In this document: one piece after another, positions 7,964 to 15,731 of the stretch
Position numbering within the stretch: position 1 is the stretch's first letter
How the letters are laid out: each line of letters opens with the position of its first letter
Assembly: GCA_910578475.1 (NCBI GenBank)
Contig: CAJTRK010000005.1
Coordinates: 62,001-126,000, forward strand
Direction of reading: 5' to 3'
DNA: 64,000 nt
Source: an uncultured Lachnospiraceae bacterium
GTDB lineage: Bacteria > Bacillota > Clostridia > Lachnospirales > Lachnospiraceae
Program-made: the position numbers and the translations under genes
The notes under the pieces: model-generated
What the model saw: the letters and a program-made list of their open reading frames with translations, nothing else
What the model was told of the DNA's origin: nothing
Databases searched by the model: none

Positions 7964-8827
7964 ATGGGAAAATCGAAAGTTTTTTTTACAAAAGAAATCA
8001 CCCCTGAAGCGGTATTGAAACTGTATGAGGCACTGGAAGTTACGCTTCCGGGAAAAGTTGCGGTGAAGGTGCATTCCGGTGAAGTAGGGAATCAGAATTT
8101 TATCAGACCTTCTTTCTGGCAGCCGATGATTCAGAAAGTGAACGGTACGATTGTAGAATGCAATACGGCCTATGAAGGCGCGCGCAATACGACAAAGGCT
8201 CATTGGGAAACGATGAAGCTGCACGGATGGACAGAAGCGGCCGAAGTGGATATTATGGATGAGGACGGCGAACTGGAGCTGCCCATCGAAAACGGAAAGA
8301 AAATCAGAAAAAATTTTGTCGGAACTCATATGGAAAAGTATGATTCGCTGTTGGTGCTTTCGCATTTCAAAGGGCATCCGATGGGTGGTTTCGGCGGCGC
8401 GCTGAAAAATATTTCCATCGGCCTTGCGTCTTCTCATGGGAAAGCATACATTCACGGCGTCGGCAATACGGAAAACTTCTGGTCTTCCGACCATAATTCT
8501 TTTCTGGAGTCGATGGCGGACGCGGCGCAGTCGATTGTGAATTATTTTTCGGGTAAAATCGCTTATATCAATGTGATGAAAAACATGTCCGTGGACTGTG
8601 ACTGCTGTGCCGTGGCGGAGGACCCGAAGATGGCGGACATCGGTATGCTGGCGTCTCTTGACCCGATTGCGCTCGACCAGGCCTGTGTCGATTTGGTTTA
8701 TCAGTCGGAAGACCCCGGTAAAAAGCATCTGATTGAGCGGATGGAATCCAAAAACGGCATTCATACGGTGGAAGCGGCGGCGGAGCTTGGGTTTGGAAGC
8801 AGGGAGTATGAGCTTGTGGAGATGTAA
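7964..8827 (+). CDS. DUF362 domain protein
   Basis: A 287-residue protein of the DUF362 type: VAVKVHSGEVGNQNFIRP near the N-terminus, the central HFKGHPMGGFGGALKNISIG motif and a C-terminal DCDCCAVAEDPKMADIGMLAS segment with clustered Cys. Members are often annotated as iron-sulfur proteins, but this copy lacks the 4Fe-4S ferredoxin repeats found in longer relatives and keeps only the Cys cluster CDCC. ATG 7964 has GGAGG six bases upstream; the adjacent GTG 7961 is less likely. It is a single-gene unit with its own promoter and terminator. Function unknown. Confidence 0.85.
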   Translation: MGKSKVFFTKEITPEAVLKLYEALEVTLPGKVAVKVHSGEVGNQNFIRPSFWQPMIQKVNGTIVECNTAYEGARNTTKAHWETMKLHGWTEAAEVDIMDEDGELELPIENGKKIRKNFVGTHMEKYDSLLVLSHFKGHPMGGFGGALKNISIGLASSHGKAYIHGVGNTENFWSSDHNSFLESMADAAQSIVNYFSGKIAYINVMKNMSVDCDCCAVAEDPKMADIGMLASLDPIALDQACVDLVYQSEDPGKKHLIERMESKNGIHTVEAAAELGFGSREYELVEM

Positions 8828-8857
8828 AAGCGGAAACGGAATGTGGTGAAATATGGG

Positions 8858-8890
8858 AAATGGCCTCTTTTTCAGGGGCCATTTTGCGTT
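8858..8890. terminator. Intrinsic terminator between convergent genes
   Basis: AAATGGCC pairs with GGCCATTT around an 11-base loop and is followed by a T-rich run. It serves the DUF362 gene and may also work for the methyltransferase gene on the other strand. Confidence 0.75.
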
Positions 8891-9685
8891 TTATTTTATT
8901 TTCATATATTTTCCTCTGACGTATTTTGACTTCGCGTTCGTTTTTCTGATTTTATTTTTGACAAGCAGTTTTCCGTTGTATTCGTTGGAAATACCTGTGC
9001 GCCGTATACCCATTTCAAAATATTCTCTGTTCAGGTCGATACCGATGCCGATTCTTCCCAGACGCACGGCCACCGCAGAGGTGGTGAAGGAGCCTGCAAA
9101 TGGGTCAAATACAATATCCCCTTCGTTGGAAGACGCTTTGATGATGCGTTCCAGCAATTTAGGTTCATACAGGGAACCGAACATTTTTTTGGATTGTACG
9201 CCGGAACTGTCATATGTCCAGACAATGCGGCAAAGGACATTGTATTTCTCCGATACATAGATGTCCAGATAAGGCATGTGCTGTGTTGCGGTCATAAAAT
9301 ACATTGTCCCGTCGTCCGAAAGCACACGGAGACATTCATCAATCCAGAGTTTACACCAATCAGTATATTGTTGTACGGTTTCCCATTTGTCCGAATTGTT
9401 TCCGAAATCTTTCCCGATATTATAAGGTGCATCGGCAAAAATCAGCTTTACAGAGCCATTTTTCATCTGCTTCATGATTTGAAGGCTGTCGCCGCAAACG
9501 GCCATAGAATTGTGATTGTGGATTTCTTCGGCGTCAATGGCATCAATGAATAATTGTTCAAATGGAAAAGGAGAGACTTGTGCCATGTCATAACCGTGTG
9601 TATTATTATGAGCATCAAGAGCGGTATTATCTGTTTGATTGACAGACGTCAGGAAATCAAACGTCATCTGAGTGCCTTCTATCAT
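8891..9685 (-). CDS. Beta-class DNA methyltransferase (YhdJ-like), internally deleted
   Basis: About 264 residues. Motif IV is ADAPYNIG (DPPY-like catalytic loop), followed by the IVWTYDSSGVQSKKMFGSLYEP segment of YhdJ-type adenine methyltransferases and the SAM-binding motif I FDPFAGSFTT. Family members have roughly 60-80 residues between the SLYEP stretch and LLERIIKASSNEGD, containing the HPTQKP motif and target-recognition region. Here SLYEP joins KLLERII directly, so this segment appears lost in frame and the enzyme is probably inactive. There is no restriction gene nearby. The start is uncertain: the ATG at 9685 follows a distant AAAAAGGAG, ATG 9667 is also possible, and the longer frame to 9769 lacks a ribosome site. 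Confidence 0.75.
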   Translation of the reverse strand: MIEGTQMTFDFLTSVNQTDNTALDAHNNTHGYDMAQVSPFPFEQLFIDAIDAEEIHNHNSMAVCGDSLQIMKQMKNGSVKLIFADAPYNIGKDFGNNSDKWETVQQYTDWCKLWIDECLRVLSDDGTMYFMTATQHMPYLDIYVSEKYNVLCRIVWTYDSSGVQSKKMFGSLYEPKLLERIIKASSNEGDIVFDPFAGSFTTSAVAVRLGRIGIGIDLNREYFEMGIRRTGISNEYNGKLLVKNKIRKTNAKSKYVRGKYMKIK

Positions 9686-9811
9686 GATATTGGCCAGGCT
9701 CCTTTTTGTGCGATAATCTTTTATGTTCATCCTATCACAGCAGGGTGCAAACTGCAATACTGTGGTCATGAAAACTATCCAATCAGGCCGCCGCCCCGTT
9801 ATACATTATAG

Positions 9812-9843
9812 AAAGCGCTTTTCGGGACATCCCGGTTCCGGAA
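9812..9843 (+). repeat. Fragment related to the centre of the 331-bp element
   Basis: The run GCTTTTCGGGACATCCCGG with its flanks matches 2408-2440 at nearly every position. It lies just upstream of the sigma gene at 9859 and looks like a remnant of the same palindromic element. Confidence 0.5.
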
Positions 9844-9858
9844 CCGATGGGAGATTTT

Positions 9859-10470
9859 ATGCAGCAGGATTTTCTTTTGATACAAAAAATGAAGAATGGC
9901 GATGAAGCGGCAATGGAGATTTTTGTACGGCGGTATTATGCGCAGATTTTACAGTATTGCAGTTATCATTGTGCCGACCAAATGTGGGCGGAAGACCTGA
10001 CGCAGGAGACTTTCGAACGTTTTTTCAGAAAATTGGTGGATTACAGGCATCAGGGAAAAGCGCTGAACTATCTGTATACGATTGCGCGAAATCTATGCGT
10101 TGACCGGGGAAGAAAGCAGCGGGAAGTGACTGCGGAAGAACCGGGGGAGAGGGAAAAGACCGCGGAAGCTGCCGGAAAAGATGAGGCAGGCCGGACAGAA
10201 GAAAAACTGCTCATCGGGGAAGCGCTCGGGAAACTGCCGGCAGAGCTGCGGGACATCGTAATTCTCCATTATTTTCAGGAATTTAGTCTGCGGGAAATAG
10301 CCGGCATTCTGGGAATCGGGCTTCCGCTCGTAAAGTATCGTATGAAAAAAGCGAAGGAACGATTGCGGGATTTACTTGGAGAGGATGAAGTTTCGGGAAA
10401 AGCTTCAAAGCGGGGCGCAATGACGAAAAGCGGCTTCCACAGGGAGGAGGAATCAACTTGGAAGGATTAG
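9859..10470 (+). CDS. ECF-type RNA polymerase sigma factor
   Basis: A 203-residue sigma-70 family protein of the short ECF class. Region 2 is visible as WAEDLTQETFERFFRKLVDYRHQGKALNYLYTIARNLCVD, and region 4 as LGKLPAELRDIVILHYFQEFSLREIAGILGIGLPLVKYRMKKAKERL. The linker between them is rich in Glu and Lys. ATG 9859 is used because GGGAG lies five bases upstream; ATG 9847 lacks a site. The following gene starts inside its 3' end, so sigma factor, a membrane protein and an ABC exporter form one operon, with the membrane protein a candidate regulator. The inducing signal is unknown. Confidence 0.9.
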   Translation: MQQDFLLIQKMKNGDEAAMEIFVRRYYAQILQYCSYHCADQMWAEDLTQETFERFFRKLVDYRHQGKALNYLYTIARNLCVDRGRKQREVTAEEPGEREKTAEAAGKDEAGRTEEKLLIGEALGKLPAELRDIVILHYFQEFSLREIAGILGIGLPLVKYRMKKAKERLRDLLGEDEVSGKASKRGAMTKSGFHREEESTWKD

Positions 10471-11207
10471 ATAAGCGGCTCAGAGCGTATGGAAGAAGTA
10501 CCATACCGAAACCGGATGAGTCAAAAATAAAAGACACAATTGTCACCGCGAGGAAAATATTCTATGAGAGCGCGGAAAAAAGCGCCGTGTCGTATTTTGA
10601 TTTTCTGTATGACCAGACTCGCTATGTACGAAAAAGATGGTGGGGGCTGCAGTTGCTTCTCTTGTTTCTGACGGGATGGTTTGCCCAGGCAGTAAAAGAT
10701 GTGCAGATGATTCAGCCGATGCTAGGGATTTCCGCTTCTTTATTCGTGATTATGGTTATACCGGAGTTTTGGAAGAATCGCAGTTCAAAGGCTATGGAAG
10801 TAGAGGGAGCCGCTTATTTTTCCATCAGACAGATTTACAGCGCGAGACTGCTCGTATTTTCGATGGTGGACGGTTTGTTCCTGGCATTTTTTACGGTAGC
10901 GTTGTCGATGACCGGAAGAGTCATAATAGGAGAAATGATAGTTCATTTTTTTCTGCCGATGATAGTTACCTGCTGTATTTGCTTCCGGTGTCTGTACAGC
11001 CGTTATGCGGCTTCGGAATATATGGCGTGTTTTCTAGCGCTTCTGTGGACTGGCGTATGGATGCAAATCATATCGGACGAAAAAATTTACCGGGCGGTTG
11101 CCGCACCGGTATGGCTCGGTATCTGTGGAATGGCCGCGTTATATTTGACTTATATAGTCAGCCGACTGCTGCGGGAAGAATGGGCGGAAGGATGTAGATT
11201 AGGCTGA
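10458..11207 (+). CDS. Multi-spanning membrane protein, candidate anti-sigma or ABC-associated protein
   Basis: A 249-residue protein with a soluble N-terminal part of about 65 residues (KPDESKIKDTIVTARKIFYE) followed by about six hydrophobic segments. The TTG start at 10458 has AGGAGG just upstream and overlaps the end of the sigma gene by 13 bases. I do not recognise a named family. Position and topology suggest an anti-sigma role or an ABC permease-like partner: small sigma operons in Clostridia often code a membrane protein like this one before an ABC ATPase. The function is inferred from neighbours only. Confidence 0.7.
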   Translation: MEGLDKRLRAYGRSTIPKPDESKIKDTIVTARKIFYESAEKSAVSYFDFLYDQTRYVRKRWWGLQLLLLFLTGWFAQAVKDVQMIQPMLGISASLFVIMVIPEFWKNRSSKAMEVEGAAYFSIRQIYSARLLVFSMVDGLFLAFFTVALSMTGRVIIGEMIVHFFLPMIVTCCICFRCLYSRYAASEYMACFLALLWTGVWMQIISDEKIYRAVAAPVWLGICGMAALYLTYIVSRLLREEWAEGCRLG

Positions 11208-11224
11208 GAGAAAGGCATGGTAAT
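11201..11224 (+). repeat. 24-nt start-codon cassette, copy 1
   Basis: AGGCTGAGAGAAAGGCATGG, followed by TAAT, spans the ribosome-site region and first ATG of the ABC ATPase gene. The same string precedes argB (47581) and the GerMN lipoprotein gene (55252). In every copy a second in-frame ATG lies exactly 12 bases after the first. Confidence 0.8.
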
Positions 11225-12149
11225 TTTTATGGAATTAAAAATAGAAAATCTGACCAAAACATTTCAGGGAGCAGAAGCGGTGTCGCACATATCTTATACG
11301 ATGGGGAAAGGCGTATATGGGCTGCTCGGCGTCAATGGAGCCGGAAAGACTACATTGATGCGGATGCTCTGCACGCTGTTGGAGCCGACGGAAGGAACGA
11401 TATGCCTGAACGGAGAGGATATTTTTCGAATGGGGGCAAAGTACAGGAAAATTCTGGGTTACCTGCCGCAGGAGTTTGGTTATTATCCTGATTTTACGGT
11501 AAAAGATTATTTGCTGTATATTGCCTCTATCAAGGGTGTGCACAGGGCTGCCGCGGTCAAAAGAGTGGGGGAACTGATTGACCAGGTTGGTCTTACAAAG
11601 GTGCAGAACCGGAAGATGAAAAAGCTTTCGGGCGGTATGAAGCGAAGGGCGGGCATTGCGCAGGCGATGCTCAATCATCCGTCGATTCTGATTTTGGATG
11701 AGCCGACCGCCGGGCTTGACCCGAACGAGAGAATCCGTTTCCGAAATCTGCTCAGCGAGTTTGCGCAAGACAGACTGGTGCTGCTTTCCACGCATATTGT
11801 ATCGGATATCGAATCCGTTGCCAATGAAATTCTTTTTATGAAAGAAGGCATGCTTCTTCATAGCGGAACGCCGGAAGCAGTAATCGGAGCCATGCCGGAA
11901 AGGGTATGGAGATTGACTGTTCCGGTTCATGAAGCATCGGCATATGACAGACATTATAAAGTGGCAAGTCGAAAGGCCGTTTCCGGCGGTATATCGCTGC
12001 GGATTCTGTCGAAGGAGCGGCCGCATTCGGAAGCGGAAGAGGAAAACGCCACGCTGGAAGATGTTTTCCTGTCTTATGCCGGAGAACAGGACCCGTTTTC
12101 ATCAGAGAAAACAGAAGAAGATGTTCTTGCGAAAAGAACATGGTTATAA
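11217..12149 (+). CDS. ABC transporter ATP-binding protein
   Basis: A 310-residue ATPase of the CcmA/NatA-like exporter class: Walker A GVNGAGKTT, Q-loop LPQEFGYYPDFTV, signature LSGGMKRRAGIAQAM, Walker B ILILDEPTAGLDPNER and the switch His in LSTHIVSDIE. The C-terminal 80 residues are a variable domain. It lies between the sigma/membrane-protein pair and a permease gene and so is probably expressed under that sigma factor. The start may be the ATG inside the repeated cassette (11217) or the in-frame ATG at 11229 (MELKIENL), which matches the usual start of this family better. Substrate unknown. Confidence 0.92.
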   Translation: MVIFMELKIENLTKTFQGAEAVSHISYTMGKGVYGLLGVNGAGKTTLMRMLCTLLEPTEGTICLNGEDIFRMGAKYRKILGYLPQEFGYYPDFTVKDYLLYIASIKGVHRAAAVKRVGELIDQVGLTKVQNRKMKKLSGGMKRRAGIAQAMLNHPSILILDEPTAGLDPNERIRFRNLLSEFAQDRLVLLSTHIVSDIESVANEILFMKEGMLLHSGTPEAVIGAMPERVWRLTVPVHEASAYDRHYKVASRKAVSGGISLRILSKERPHSEAEEENATLEDVFLSYAGEQDPFSSEKTEEDVLAKRTWL

Positions 12150-12162
12150 GGAGGCGTTCAGG

Positions 12163-13395
12163 ATGCTGTATTTTGAATTGAAAAAAATATGGGTAAAGCC
12201 CGTAACGAAGATTGCAATGCTGGCTCTTGCCGGAATGCTGGCGATTATCTGTTATTTGGCGATACATGGGGTCTATTATGTGAATGAGAGCGGAGAGAAT
12301 GAGTATGGAATCGAGGCGATTCAGAAGTTAAAAGCGGAGAAAAAGGAATGGAACGGATTGTTGACCGAAGAAGTCATAGCAGAGGTGATAGCGGAAAACC
12401 GCCGGTTGAACGAAACGGAGAAAGGCCGGTCGGAAAACATACAGGACAGCAATATCGTATTCGGATGGAAACAGGGTTTTCATGATATCCGGCTGCTGCT
12501 GATGTATTCTTTCTGTAAGTTCCGGGAAGCGGATTATTATCTGCCGGATGCCCTTGTGCCGGAAGACGCGCATTCGTTCTATGCAAACCGGAGCCTGCAT
12601 TTACAGGAATGGCTGGCGGAAGAAGAGCAGCAGCATCGGTTCAGCGAAAAGGAGCGGGCATTTTTGATAGGGCGGTATGATATGCTGGAAGAGAGAGCGC
12701 CTTTTTACTATGATTATGCGGATGGATGGAAGCAGTTTTTTGAATGGGCGGCAGCCGCCATCATGCTGACGATGTTGACGCTCAGTTTTGTAACGGCCGG
12801 CATTTTTTCAGGAGAATTTGGATATAAGGCGGATTCGGTTTTCTACGCTTCTTATCACGGGCGGGGAAAGGCCGTAGCGGCAAAGCTCGAAGCCGGATTT
12901 CTATTTGTTACGTTTGTCTATTTTGCGGTGATGCTGTTGTATTCCGTCGTAGTGTTCGGTATCTTCGGCATTGACGGGGCGGAACTGGCGATTCAGACAA
13001 ACGGGAGGTGGAAAAGTTTCTATCTGTTGACGAACCTGCAGCAGTATGTGCTGACGATTCTGGGCGGATACATCGGGACAGTGTTTATTTTATTGTTGAC
13101 TATGTTGGTCTCCGCCCGGACAAAATCCCCGGTCGCAGCGGTAACGATTCCTTTTATGCTTCTGTTTCTGCCGGGTTTTGTCAGTGGCAGCAGTTTTGCG
13201 CCCGTCGGGAAAATAACGGGGCTTTTGCCGGACAGGCTGTTAGATATCAATCAGACGCTTTCTCTTTTTTACTTATATGAAATCGGCGGAAAAGTTCTGG
13301 GAATACTCCATGTGCTGCCGACGCTCTACGCGGTCCTGTCGGCGCTGCTGTTTCCTGTTATCTGTCAGGTTTACCGGAAGCTGTCCGCGGGATGA
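12163..13395 (+). CDS. ABC transporter permease
   Basis: A 410-residue membrane protein beginning MLYFELKKIWVKPVTKI, a typical ABC-2-type permease start. The first helix is followed by an extracytoplasmic domain of about 170 polar residues and then a bundle of five or six helices (AAAAIMLTMLTLSFVTAGIFSGE onward). ATG 12163 is chosen because AAGGAGG lies nine bases upstream, just after the ATPase stop; the longer open frame upstream overlaps the ATPase and has no ribosome site. With the ATPase it would form an exporter, perhaps self-protective given the sigma operon. Substrate unknown. Confidence 0.85.
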   Translation: MLYFELKKIWVKPVTKIAMLALAGMLAIICYLAIHGVYYVNESGENEYGIEAIQKLKAEKKEWNGLLTEEVIAEVIAENRRLNETEKGRSENIQDSNIVFGWKQGFHDIRLLLMYSFCKFREADYYLPDALVPEDAHSFYANRSLHLQEWLAEEEQQHRFSEKERAFLIGRYDMLEERAPFYYDYADGWKQFFEWAAAAIMLTMLTLSFVTAGIFSGEFGYKADSVFYASYHGRGKAVAAKLEAGFLFVTFVYFAVMLLYSVVVFGIFGIDGAELAIQTNGRWKSFYLLTNLQQYVLTILGGYIGTVFILLLTMLVSARTKSPVAAVTIPFMLLFLPGFVSGSSFAPVGKITGLLPDRLLDINQTLSLFYLYEIGGKVLGILHVLPTLYAVLSALLFPVICQVYRKLSAG

Positions 13396-13422
13396 TGTGA
13401 AATCGTAAAATTTTCCGGCATG

Positions 13423-13452
13423 GGAACCTTTTCCCTCTTTGCCCGGTCATAC
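13423..13452 (+). promoter_or_regulatory. Putative ECF-sigma promoter
   Basis: GGAACCTTTT begins at 13423, and GGTCATAC at 13445 follows a 17-base gap after GGAAC. This is the classic ECF pattern (GGAAC at -35, GTC at -10) and lies 38 bases before the next sigma gene, so autoregulation is likely. Confidence 0.6.
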
Positions 13453-13489
13453 TTTACAGAAGCCGGCGAAACTTTAAAGGAGGTGGAGT

Positions 13490-13960
13490 ATGTCTGCAAT
13501 CAGCAATGAAGCGTTTGCCCGTATGGTTCAGGAATATATGCCGAATCTGTACAGGCTGGCGCTTGGGATTCTGCATAACCGCGACGATGCGGAAGATGCG
13601 GTCAGTGAGTCCGTTCTGAAAGCATTTGAGAAAATCCATACGCTGCGAAAGCGCGGAAGTTTTCAGGCCTGGATTATGCAGATAACCGCGAATGAGGCAA
13701 AGAGAATCTATGCGAAGAATAAAAAGCTGTCTCCCGTGGAAAATGTGGAAGACTACATGCCCGATTTCCGGGACGAATACCATGAGCTGTGGGATATCGT
13801 CATGGAACTGGATGTTATATATCGGGAAGTCATTATCCTGTTTTTTTATGAGAGGTTTTCCATAAAAGAAATCGGTGAAATTCTGCATATCGCAGAAGGA
13901 ACGGTCAAATCCAGACTTTTCCGGGGAAAGAAGCTGCTGAAAGAAAGGCTGCATGTGTAA
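13490..13960 (+). CDS. ECF-type RNA polymerase sigma factor
   Basis: A 156-residue sigma factor. Region 2 reads YRLALGILHNRDDAEDAVSESVLKAFEKIHTLRKRGSFQAWIMQITANEAKRI, and region 4 reads YREVIILFFYERFSIKEIGEILHIAEGTVKSRLFRGKKLL. The start at 13490 has the strong site AAAGGAGGTGG. It is preceded by an ECF-type promoter and followed by a membrane-anchored protein that is a likely anti-sigma factor, an arrangement like the sigV-rsiV and sigX-rsiX pairs. It belongs to a different subgroup from the sigma factor at 9859. Confidence 0.93.
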   Translation: MSAISNEAFARMVQEYMPNLYRLALGILHNRDDAEDAVSESVLKAFEKIHTLRKRGSFQAWIMQITANEAKRIYAKNKKLSPVENVEDYMPDFRDEYHELWDIVMELDVIYREVIILFFYERFSIKEIGEILHIAEGTVKSRLFRGKKLLKERLHV

Positions 13961-13994
13961 AGGAGACAGATTTAGGAAAGGAGAAGGATTTCCC

Positions 13995-15599
13995 ATGAAA
14001 GACAGAGCGGAACAGTCTTTGGAACAAAAATTATTTGAGATGGCGGAGCGGGAAGAGATGATTCTGCCGGATACATTGCAGGATAGAATGGATGACATAC
14101 TTGTCAGATTGACAAAACGCCGGAAATATCGGATGACATGGAGAAAATCCGTGGTTCTTGCGGCGGCGCTGACAGCAATGTTATCCATTACGGTGACCGC
14201 TGCGGTCAGCGTTTTACAGCAGCGGATGGAAGCGATGAACGAAAAAGAGATGGAAGAATATTTTGTGCAGATTTATCGGAATGCGATTGGCGTCGATAAT
14301 TATAACCGGCCCTACACGGAATCAGAAAAGGAGCGGATGGAGCAGCTGCGGAAATCGTATGAAGAAACCGGGCTTTTTCCGAAAGGCGCGCTGACAATGA
14401 TTTCGGAGCCGGAAGCGTATCGCGGGAAAGGGGTAGCGTTTTATGGAGATACGGCGACCTTTTTCTTCCCGGAGAAAGAAATGAGCGATGAAGAATTGCT
14501 GCAGATAATTGATTTCATGCAGAAGCGGGATTACAGTTTACAGGCTATGAACGAAAAACTGGCGGCGGGAGAAATCGAAAGTCCGACCGAAACGGTCAAA
14601 AAGGAATTGGAAGAAGAAATGGAAAAGGCGGCGACAGAGGAAGCCGTTTTGCAAAGCGAGGCCATATGGGACCCGGCGCAGGAATTGACCATTCCCTATA
14701 AAGGGACACTGGAAGCAAGGTATATGGCGGCAGGACAAAACTGCATCTTTCTGACGGGATGGAACGCGGTTCATAAAATGGAGATTGGCAGCGATAATTC
14801 GGAACTGTTCTTTGACGATTTTGATGCCGAAACCGACGTCAGTGTGTTGTATCAGGCCAAAAACGGAGATATTTATATGGCGCTGTTGGAACGCGTGCCG
14901 GATGACGCCGATATGGCGGTCGCGACGATGGCGGGAGAGCGTTATCAGATAAGGCTGTGGGTTTTGAGCGAGGAAGGAACGGTCAAAAAGAAAATTGATT
15001 TGTCGCCCTATCAGGAGAAATTCGGCGGAAGAATCAGCAGAATGGTGGTGGATGACCGGGGCTATATTTATATCCGGACGCTTTTTTCCAACTGTCTGCT
15101 TTTCGTATTCGATGAAGACGGAAATTATGTGAAAGCAATTACTTCCGACACCTGGCAGAGCCATCCGGCGGGCGGACTCGGCATCGGGAGAGACGGAAAG
15201 GTTTACACGCAGATTGAAGGCAGAGGAACGGACAGCGGGATGGGCATTGCTTCCGTGAATCCGGAATCAGGATGTCTGGAAGACGTTTATGAAAATATCA
15301 TGCCGGAAGGAACGATTATGATTGATATTATCGCGCCGGGCTCCGATACGGATTTCGTATTCTGGGGTTATGACGGAATTTTCACATGGAATCTGGGAGA
15401 AGAAAGCGCGGTCAATGTTCTGCCCGCCTATGAAGCGCCCTGTCCGTGGGAAGGCTGTATGTACTGTGCGCTTCCGGACGGAAGAATCGTATTCGGGTAC
15501 AGTACGGATTACCGCACGGAAGGGGAAGGCGATAACCGCAGGACATACCGTGTGCCGGAAAAGACCTGTTTTTATTACAAAGCGGGGCTGAGGAGATAA
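13995..15599 (+). CDS. Membrane-anchored putative anti-sigma factor with large extracytoplasmic domain
   Basis: A 534-residue protein. Residues 1-48 are charged and cytoplasmic (candidate sigma-binding region), residues 50-72 form one membrane helix (SVVLAAALTAMLSITVTAAV), and the rest is extracytoplasmic. From about residue 210 onward repeated beta-strands of the kind GDIYMALLE, DDRGYIYIRT and GRDGKVYTQIE suggest a beta-propeller sensor. ATG 13995 has GGAAAGGAGAAGG upstream; the earlier ATG 13953 overlaps the sigma gene. The family is not named here; the anti-sigma role rests on gene order and topology. A different frame just past the stop codes an acidic tail, which may mean the C-terminus has been frameshifted. 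Confidence 0.75.
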   Translation: MKDRAEQSLEQKLFEMAEREEMILPDTLQDRMDDILVRLTKRRKYRMTWRKSVVLAAALTAMLSITVTAAVSVLQQRMEAMNEKEMEEYFVQIYRNAIGVDNYNRPYTESEKERMEQLRKSYEETGLFPKGALTMISEPEAYRGKGVAFYGDTATFFFPEKEMSDEELLQIIDFMQKRDYSLQAMNEKLAAGEIESPTETVKKELEEEMEKAATEEAVLQSEAIWDPAQELTIPYKGTLEARYMAAGQNCIFLTGWNAVHKMEIGSDNSELFFDDFDAETDVSVLYQAKNGDIYMALLERVPDDADMAVATMAGERYQIRLWVLSEEGTVKKKIDLSPYQEKFGGRISRMVVDDRGYIYIRTLFSNCLLFVFDEDGNYVKAITSDTWQSHPAGGLGIGRDGKVYTQIEGRGTDSGMGIASVNPESGCLEDVYENIMPEGTIMIDIIAPGSDTDFVFWGYDGIFTWNLGEESAVNVLPAYEAPCPWEGCMYCALPDGRIVFGYSTDYRTEGEGDNRRTYRVPEKTCFYYKAGLRR

Positions 15600-15717
15600 G
15601 AAGGAAACAGATGAGCCGGAAACGGATAAACCAGAAGCAAATGAGCCGGAAACGGCAGATACTTCTGCGGTTTCAAGTGACAGAATCGCCCTGTGGGGCG
15701 ATTCTGCCGCGTTATGA
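15598..15717 (+). other. Out-of-frame acidic PET-repeat tail after the anti-sigma gene
   Basis: In the +1 frame relative to the preceding gene, and starting at its stop codon, the bases code KKETDEPETDKPEANEPE and further residues, ending ALWGDSAAL and a stop. There is no start codon. The repeated DEPET/NEPET pattern resembles a genuine low-complexity protein tail, so the main gene may once have continued here. Confidence 0.35.
15681..15706. terminator. Hairpin between convergent genes
   Basis: A perfect 10-bp stem, CAGAATCGCC with GGCGATTCTG, around a six-base loop. No T-run follows, so its strength as an intrinsic terminator is doubtful. Confidence 0.45.
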
Positions 15718-15731
15718 GAAAATATTAAGCT

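Noticed and set aside
10637..11197. 186-codon frame overlapping the membrane protein of the first sigma operon
   Set aside because: Same-strand alternative frame without a ribosome site; the other frame gives coherent membrane helices and is coupled to the sigma gene.
11201..11224. TPP riboswitch suggested by the CTGAGA string in the repeated cassette
   Set aside because: The other conserved TPP aptamer parts (ACCC and the CTGATCTGGATAATGCCAGC arm) are absent, and the genes are unrelated to thiamine.
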